Part shown: positions 16,880 to 20,213 of the stretch, piece by piece
How the letters are laid out: every line of letters begins with the position of its first letter
How positions within the stretch are numbered: the stretch's first letter is position 1
Source: Prevotella sp. UBA3776
GTDB lineage: Bacteria > Bacteroidota > Bacteroidia > Bacteroidales > Bacteroidaceae
Assembly (NCBI GenBank): GCA_002369515.1
Contig: DFFM01000021.1
Location: forward strand, 1-20,213
Reading direction: 5' to 3'
Length of the DNA stretch: 20,213 nt
Notes under the pieces: model-generated
Database searches by the model: none
Seen by the model: the letters and a program-made list of their open reading frames with translations, nothing else
What the model was told of the DNA's origin: nothing
Translations under genes and position numbers: made by a program

Positions 16880-17779
16880 ATGAAAAAAATCAGAGCAGCC
16901 GTAGTGGGTTACGGCAACATCGGAAAGTACACCATCGAGGCTCTGGAGGCCTCCCAAGACTTTGAAATTGCAGGCATTGTGCGCCGCAACGGGGCAGAAA
17001 ACAAACCTGCCGAACTGGCACCCTACGCCGTAGTGAAGGACATCCGCGAACTGGAGAACGTGGATGTGGCCATTCTGGCCACCCCCACCCGCTCGTGCGA
17101 AGAATATGCCAAGCAGATTCTGCCTCTGGGCATCAACACCGTCGATTCATTCGACATACACACCAACATCCGCGGCTACCGCGAGCGGCTCATGGAAATC
17201 AACAAGCAGACTGGCACCGTCAGCGTCATCGCCGCCGGATGGGATCCCGGTTCGGACAGCATCGTGCGCACACTCATGCAGAGCCTTGCCCCCAAGGGCC
17301 TCAGCTACACCAACTTCGGCCCCGGCATGTCCATGGGCCACTCCGTCTGTGTGCGCTCCAAGGAGGGTGTGCGCAACGCTCTCTCGATGACCATCCCCCT
17401 GGGCGAAGGCATCCACCGCCGCATGGTCTATGTTGAGCTCGAGGACGGAGCACGCCTCGAGGACGTCACCGCCGCCATCAAGGCCGACCCCTACTTCGCC
17501 AACGACGAGACCCACGTCTTTGCCGTTGAGAGCGTAGATGCCGTACGCGACATGGGCCACGGCGTAAACCTCGTGCGCAAGGGCGTCAGCGGAAAAACCC
17601 AAAACCAGCGCCTGGAGTTCAACATGAGCATCAACAACCCCGCTCTCACAGCTCAGGTGCTCGTCAACGTGGCCCGCGCCAGCCTGCGCCAGCAGCCCGG
17701 CTGCTACACCATGGTTGAGATTCCTGTCATCGACATGCTGCCCGGCGAACGCGCCGACCTCATCGAGCACTTGGTGTAA
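16880..17779 (+). CDS. ddh: meso-diaminopimelate D-dehydrogenase
   Basis: This 299-residue cytosolic enzyme catalyses NADPH-dependent reductive amination of L-2-amino-6-oxopimelate (tetrahydrodipicolinate) to meso-diaminopimelate, a one-step route to lysine and peptidoglycan precursors. The Rossmann motif VVGYGNIG is at residues 8-15. Family motifs AGWDPGSDS and NFGPGMSMGHS carry substrate-binding positions, and the C-terminal PALTAQVLVNVARA region is typical. The length fits the shorter Bacteroidota form (the Corynebacterium enzyme has 320). The ATG at 16880 is chosen because the Rossmann strand starts directly after it; the frame is open upstream but that sequence is AT-rich non-coding. It is a single-gene unit, with a -7 element before it and a Y-type terminator 118 bp after it. 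Confidence 0.94.
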   Translation: MKKIRAAVVGYGNIGKYTIEALEASQDFEIAGIVRRNGAENKPAELAPYAVVKDIRELENVDVAILATPTRSCEEYAKQILPLGINTVDSFDIHTNIRGYRERLMEINKQTGTVSVIAAGWDPGSDSIVRTLMQSLAPKGLSYTNFGPGMSMGHSVCVRSKEGVRNALSMTIPLGEGIHRRMVYVELEDGARLEDVTAAIKADPYFANDETHVFAVESVDAVRDMGHGVNLVRKGVSGKTQNQRLEFNMSINNPALTAQVLVNVARASLRQQPGCYTMVEIPVIDMLPGERADLIEHLV

Positions 17780-17896
17780 GCTGCTCATCTTCAGGCCTGC
17801 GGCAAGTCCTGATTCAGGGAAGCCGCCCCGGCAAACCTGAACTAAAAGCCCCATCACCGCGTTTCGCCGAGCCATTCGGCGACACGACAAAAACAA

Positions 17897-17957
17897 CTCC
17901 CGACGTTGTCTCAAAATTTTCTAGAGAATTTTGGCACAACGTCGGGAGATATTTTTT
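17897..17957 (+). terminator. Hairpin family Y, copy B: terminator of ddh
   Basis: Perfect 13-bp stem CTCCCGACGTTGT (17897-17909) / ACAACGTCGGGAG (17936-17948), with an inner CAAAATT/AATTTTG stem around CTAGAG, followed by ATATTTTTTT. This is a strong intrinsic terminator on the plus strand, 118 bp past the ddh stop. It shares its design with 281-343. The stretch between ddh and this hairpin holds only a small TCGCCGA/TCGGCGA hairpin (17864-17882). Confidence 0.75.
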
Positions 17958-18017
17958 TATTCTCGGACGCTGCATTCGTATCCTCAAGACCCATTTTATT
18001 TCTTCGGCAGAAAAGGA

Positions 18018-18147
18018 TACGCTACGCGTCTTTCAAAAACAAATAAAAACAAAAACGGACAATGGAAAACAGGTTTTTATTTGTAAAATCGTCTTGTTTT
18101 ATTGGTTTTTCTTTGTTTTTATTGGTTTTTCAAAGACGCTGTGCGTT
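18018..18147 (+). repeat. Repeat X, copy B (about 130 bp)
   Basis: Aligns end to end with the reverse complement of 32-163. The arms (ACGCGTCTTTCAAAAAC type at the left, complement at the right) are conserved, as is the centre CGGACAATGG and ACAGGTTTTT. The right arm holds TTTTTATTGGTTTTTC, identical in both copies. Open frames crossing it on the plus strand look like no protein. Repeat Z follows immediately. Confidence 0.75.
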
Positions 18148-18153
18148 ATCATT

Positions 18154-18221
18154 CCCCGTTCCGCCGGATGTTCGGCGCGGGGTTCGGCGGATTTGCAATA
18201 TTTCAAATCCACCGAACATCC
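18154..18221. repeat. Repeat Z, copy 1 (GC-rich palindromic)
   Basis: The first 38 bases (18154-18191) are identical to 19319-19356. The copy folds as GGATGTTCGG (18166-18175) with CCGAACATCC (18212-18221), enclosing an inner GGATTTG/CAAATCC stem. It lies at the 3' edge of a lipoprotein-gene remnant on the minus strand and may have truncated it. Confidence 0.7.
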
Positions 18222-18235
18222 GCTGCAACGGGTTG

Positions 18236-18345
18236 CCGAAGGGTGTCACGGGAAAACAGTAATACCTGTCCCCATTGGACGTTTCAATATAATGATAGTT
18301 ATGCCCATTTTCGGTGTAATGGATAAGACAATCGAAGTGTGGTTT
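18236..18345 (-). pseudogene. Remnant of a lipoprotein gene related to the 19578-20090 lipoprotein
   Basis: Translation of the minus strand gives a stretch of about 36 residues containing HNYHYIETSNGDRYY and then FPVTP. The intact lipoprotein at 19578-20090 has HNLYYIETANGDRYY and LPLTP at residues 76-95. No signal peptide or start is present. An in-frame TAG lies just upstream (18355-18357), and beyond the match the frame runs into repeat Z. It is best read as the surviving core of a paralogue broken by deletion and repeat insertion. Confidence 0.6.
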
Positions 18346-18368
18346 TGTAAATATCTAATTGTTCTTTA

Positions 18369-19184
18369 TTAGTTGACGATGATGCGCTTCATTTGCGGAA
18401 TAGAGTTCTCAAAAGCCTGTTTCACCTGCTCGTTCTCAAAGTCCAAGGGTGTTCCGTCCTCATAGTAGCTGTCACAGAGTAAACAGCCGTCTTCTTTTAT
18501 GTAAATATAGTAATAAACAGTGTCGTTCCATTCTCCACGGAATAGTTTGGGGTCGTTATACCCTTTTCGGAAAATTACTCCACGCCGGTTCGTCCTTTCT
18601 TCTTCAGAGGCAATCCACGCCCTCAGCCATTGCGGAAGGCTCTCCAGACTGACATACTCCCTCCGGGCATTATCATAGTTGTAGCCGCCATAGTATGGGC
18701 CGTAATTTGTGTCATAGCTGTATTCAATCTCTATAGGATACGACGAGCGCTTCCATTTGTTGGTTTTATCATTAGCGACCAGCTTGCCGTCTATATAGCG
18801 AAAAGGTTTCATTACCAGAATATCATTTGTCAGACTGATTACTGCCATTCCACCTTCCCGGTACTTGTTAATGCAAATGACACCATTCTCCAGTACCTTC
18901 CATGTATAATTTCCCCACAGAGTTGCAGGAACATACGCACTGTCTTGTAGTAAGAAATCGGTCACTTTCTTCCCTCCGTCACCAAAGAAGGTGTCTTCTT
19001 CTTCAGAAATCCAAAGGCCACTTTTTGAAATGCCGCTATCCGTCACCATGAGCCAATAGCCTGGTAGCAACGATGAGTCCAAGTTGTTAGGTACGTTGGC
19101 AAAGACATCATCATCATCTTTGCTGCAACCTGCAAAAGCAAACAAGACAGCAGTAAATAAACACAAGAACTTAAGCTTTTCCAT
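18369..19184 (-). CDS. Predicted surface lipoprotein, function unknown
   Basis: This 271-residue protein has a clear type II signal peptide: a hydrophobic stretch, then AFAGC with the lipidated Cys20. The following SKDDDD matches the acidic lipoprotein export signal that sends Bacteroidota lipoproteins to the cell surface. The mature part has a GYW..., W/NG-rich beta pattern up to about residue 120, weakly reminiscent of lipocalin-like domains, then a Tyr-rich segment (near 168-178) and a C-terminal part with many charged residues. No family was recognised with confidence. The ATG at 19184 is the only start giving the signal peptide. GC content is lower than in the hut and sprA genes, suggesting accessory or acquired DNA. 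Confidence 0.8.
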   Translation of the reverse strand: MEKLKFLCLFTAVLFAFAGCSKDDDDVFANVPNNLDSSLLPGYWLMVTDSGISKSGLWISEEEDTFFGDGGKKVTDFLLQDSAYVPATLWGNYTWKVLENGVICINKYREGGMAVISLTNDILVMKPFRYIDGKLVANDKTNKWKRSSYPIEIEYSYDTNYGPYYGGYNYDNARREYVSLESLPQWLRAWIASEEERTNRRGVIFRKGYNDPKLFRGEWNDTVYYYIYIKEDGCLLCDSYYEDGTPLDFENEQVKQAFENSIPQMKRIIVN

Positions 19185-19318
19185 AGTTATTTTTTATTAT
19201 TATTGTTTTTTTACTTTAATAACGAGTATGAAATGAGATTTTGGTCGTTTATTAACACAATATTTGTTAAATCTCTCAAAAATTCAACTGAGCGCATTAT
19301 TTATTCATAAATTTATCA

Positions 19319-19362
19319 CCCCGTTCCGCCGGATGTTCGGCGCGGGGTTCGGCGGAACGGGG
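19319..19362. repeat. Repeat Z, copy 2
   Basis: Perfect 12-bp stem CCCCGTTCCGCC (19319-19330) / GGCGGAACGGGG (19351-19362) with a 20-nt GC-rich loop. Its first 38 bases equal those of the 18154 copy. A second small hairpin, CCCAC/GTGGG around TGCAAC, follows. It lies in the 393-bp gap between the two lipoprotein genes. The part of that gap nearest 19185 is AT-rich and probably carries the promoter of the 18369-19184 gene, although no consensus pair was found. Confidence 0.7.
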
Positions 19363-19446
19363 AACACCCACTGCAACGTGGGACTACCACAGGCCCTTTA
19401 TACAGGAAGCCGTCATTCGGCAATGCCAATGACGTATAAATGAGTT

Positions 19447-19471
19447 AGGAGTTAGGAGTCACCTAACTCCT
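19447..19471 (+). terminator. Hairpin with short T-run between the lipoprotein genes
   Basis: AGGAGTTAGG (19447-19456) pairs perfectly with CCTAACTCCT (19462-19471) across a 5-nt loop, followed by TTT. A direct repeat of GAGTTAG precedes it. The geometry fits a terminator, but no plus-strand gene ends here. It could act on the minus strand after the 19578-20090 gene. Confidence 0.35.
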
Positions 19472-19545
19472 TTTAGCCACGTTCTTACGACAAAAAAGGG
19501 CCGCCATATTTTCCTCCTTGTCACACAAATCACGCAGATTCTTCG

Positions 19546-19587
19546 ATTATCAATTATCAATTGTCAATTATCAATTATCAATTATCT
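19546..19587. repeat. 7-bp tandem repeat overlapping the lipoprotein stop codon
   Basis: Six consecutive 7-bp units of the type ATTATCA, one being ATTGTCA and the last ATTATCT. The array includes the TGA stop and last codons of the minus-strand lipoprotein gene at 19578-20090. The period equals that of the arrays at 382-515, though the unit differs. Confidence 0.8.
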
Positions 19588-20090
19588 GAGACTCTCTTTA
19601 TGGTGAATTCGGGAGCGCGCATTATATAGACATTGGTTGTTTTAACAATCTCAGCGAAAAGATCGTCAACAGCAACGTACTCAGGATTAACGCTATAGAC
19701 TTTTCCGCTGAATTCCATTGTTGCACCTTCAACAACCTCTTTATTAATCTCTTCTCCCAGATCTCCACCAAGAAAGCCGTTTTCGTCTGCTCCAGAATCA
19801 GGAGGTGTTAAGGGCAAGAGATAATATCTGTCGCCATTTGCTGTTTCTATATAATAGAGGTTATGATACTTTTCTGCGGTAATAGGGTACATTCCGTGAT
19901 CACATCGGACTATGCCTCTTGAGCCACTTACATCTGTCAGATAATCACCAACTATAGGAATAAATATTTCAAAAGGAGGACTATTAAGAAAAGCATCATC
20001 GTCGCTATCGTTGCCGCATGATGACATCAGACACATTCCTGATATCATCAGGAACGCGAACATCACTGATAAAATACTCTCTTTTTTCAT
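19578..20090 (-). CDS. Small predicted surface lipoprotein, function unknown
   Basis: This 170-residue protein has a type II signal peptide ending in LMSSC, with the lipidated Cys25 followed by GNDSDDD, an acidic region compatible with the Bacteroidota surface-export signal. The mature part is about 145 residues, mostly beta-like, with a central YYIETANGDRYYLLPLTPP segment (79-97) that recurs in the remnant at 18236-18345. No family was recognised. The ATG at 20090 is the first start giving the signal peptide. The stop lies in a 7-bp tandem repeat. It and the 18369-19184 gene point the same way but are 393 bp apart with hairpins between, so they are probably transcribed separately. 20091-20170 is AT-rich and likely its promoter, with no clear consensus pair. 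Confidence 0.78.
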   Translation of the reverse strand: MKKESILSVMFAFLMISGMCLMSSCGNDSDDDAFLNSPPFEIFIPIVGDYLTDVSGSRGIVRCDHGMYPITAEKYHNLYYIETANGDRYYLLPLTPPDSGADENGFLGGDLGEEINKEVVEGATMEFSGKVYSVNPEYVAVDDLFAEIVKTTNVYIMRAPEFTIKRVSDN

Positions 20091-20170
20091 AATTGATTCT
20101 TTTTAACGTGTTAATACTTTAATTATATAACGATTTTTGTTGCCATTCTTTGCATCAAAAACGAAGAAAA

Positions 20171-20213
20171 GGGGTTCGGCGGATTTGCAATCATGGGCGG
20201 TAGAAAGATTGCA
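20171..20213. repeat. Repeat Z, copy 3, cut by the window end
   Basis: The first 21 bases (20171-20191) are identical to 18179-18199. TGCAATC (20186-20192) pairs with GATTGCA at the very end (20207-20213), so the hairpin probably continues beyond the window. It lies upstream of the small lipoprotein gene. Confidence 0.6.

Noticed and set aside
32..18147. Composite transposon bounded by the X elements
   Set aside because: No transposase or integrase is present, and the enclosed genes are core metabolism, secretion and repair genes.
18062..18372. Several short plus-strand frames
   Set aside because: They cross repeats X and Z and the antisense of the lipoprotein remnant; the peptides are not protein-like.
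19463..19507. 14-codon minus-strand ORF (MAALFCRKNVAKRS) with a perfect AAGGAGG ribosome site
   Set aside because: Too short and without other support; it ends inside a hairpin and lies in repeat-rich DNA. Only conservation would justify it.

Overview
The window looks like chromosome of a Bacteroidota organism, most likely Bacteroidales (a GC-rich Prevotellaceae-type genome). The reasons are a 2,701-residue SprA/Sov-type type 9 secretion translocon next to ruvA, a single-chain FtcD with both activities, a TTTG-N20-TAAATTTG promoter of the Bacteroidetes sigma type, A-rich leaders with few Shine-Dalgarno sites, and lipoproteins with acidic residues just after the lipobox cysteine. The genus is an inference. 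No rRNA, tRNA, transposase or CRISPR array was seen.

Layout. 1-697: non-coding, packed with repeats: a 132-bp inverted-repeat element (X), two hairpins (one of family Y), arrays of 7-bp repeats in both orientations, then a promoter. 698-7390 (+): histidine utilisation operon ftcD-hutU-hutH-hutI. HutH deaminates histidine to urocanate, HutU hydrates it to imidazolonepropionate, HutI opens the ring to formiminoglutamate, and FtcD moves the formimino group to tetrahydrofolate and deaminates it. A 9-bp tandem repeat lies between hutU and hutH, and a 68-bp palindrome follows hutI. 7507-15968 (-): a short orphan ORF or remnant, then sprA. 16069-16698 (-): ruvA, upstream of sprA. 16880-17779 (+): meso-diaminopimelate dehydrogenase, divergent from ruvA and followed by a Y-type terminator. 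17780-20213: accessory strip with a second X element, three copies of a GC-rich repeat (Z), a lipoprotein-gene remnant and two lipoprotein genes on the minus strand.

The most notable signal is a GC-rich palindromic element found inside two unrelated protein genes, hutI and sprA, in the same orientation relative to coding and in the same reading frame. It adds APLSSP..GGK....SPQGESEGAS-type peptides to a cytosolic amidohydrolase and to an outer-membrane translocon. In sprA it has been amplified as part of a 147-bp (49-codon) tandem repeat. This resembles the in-frame Rickettsia palindromic elements and could be a protein-tolerated selfish repeat.

Other repeat families (X, Y, Z, the 7-bp and 9-bp arrays) fill nearly every intergenic gap. 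The two X copies are inverted relative to each other and lie about 18 kb apart.
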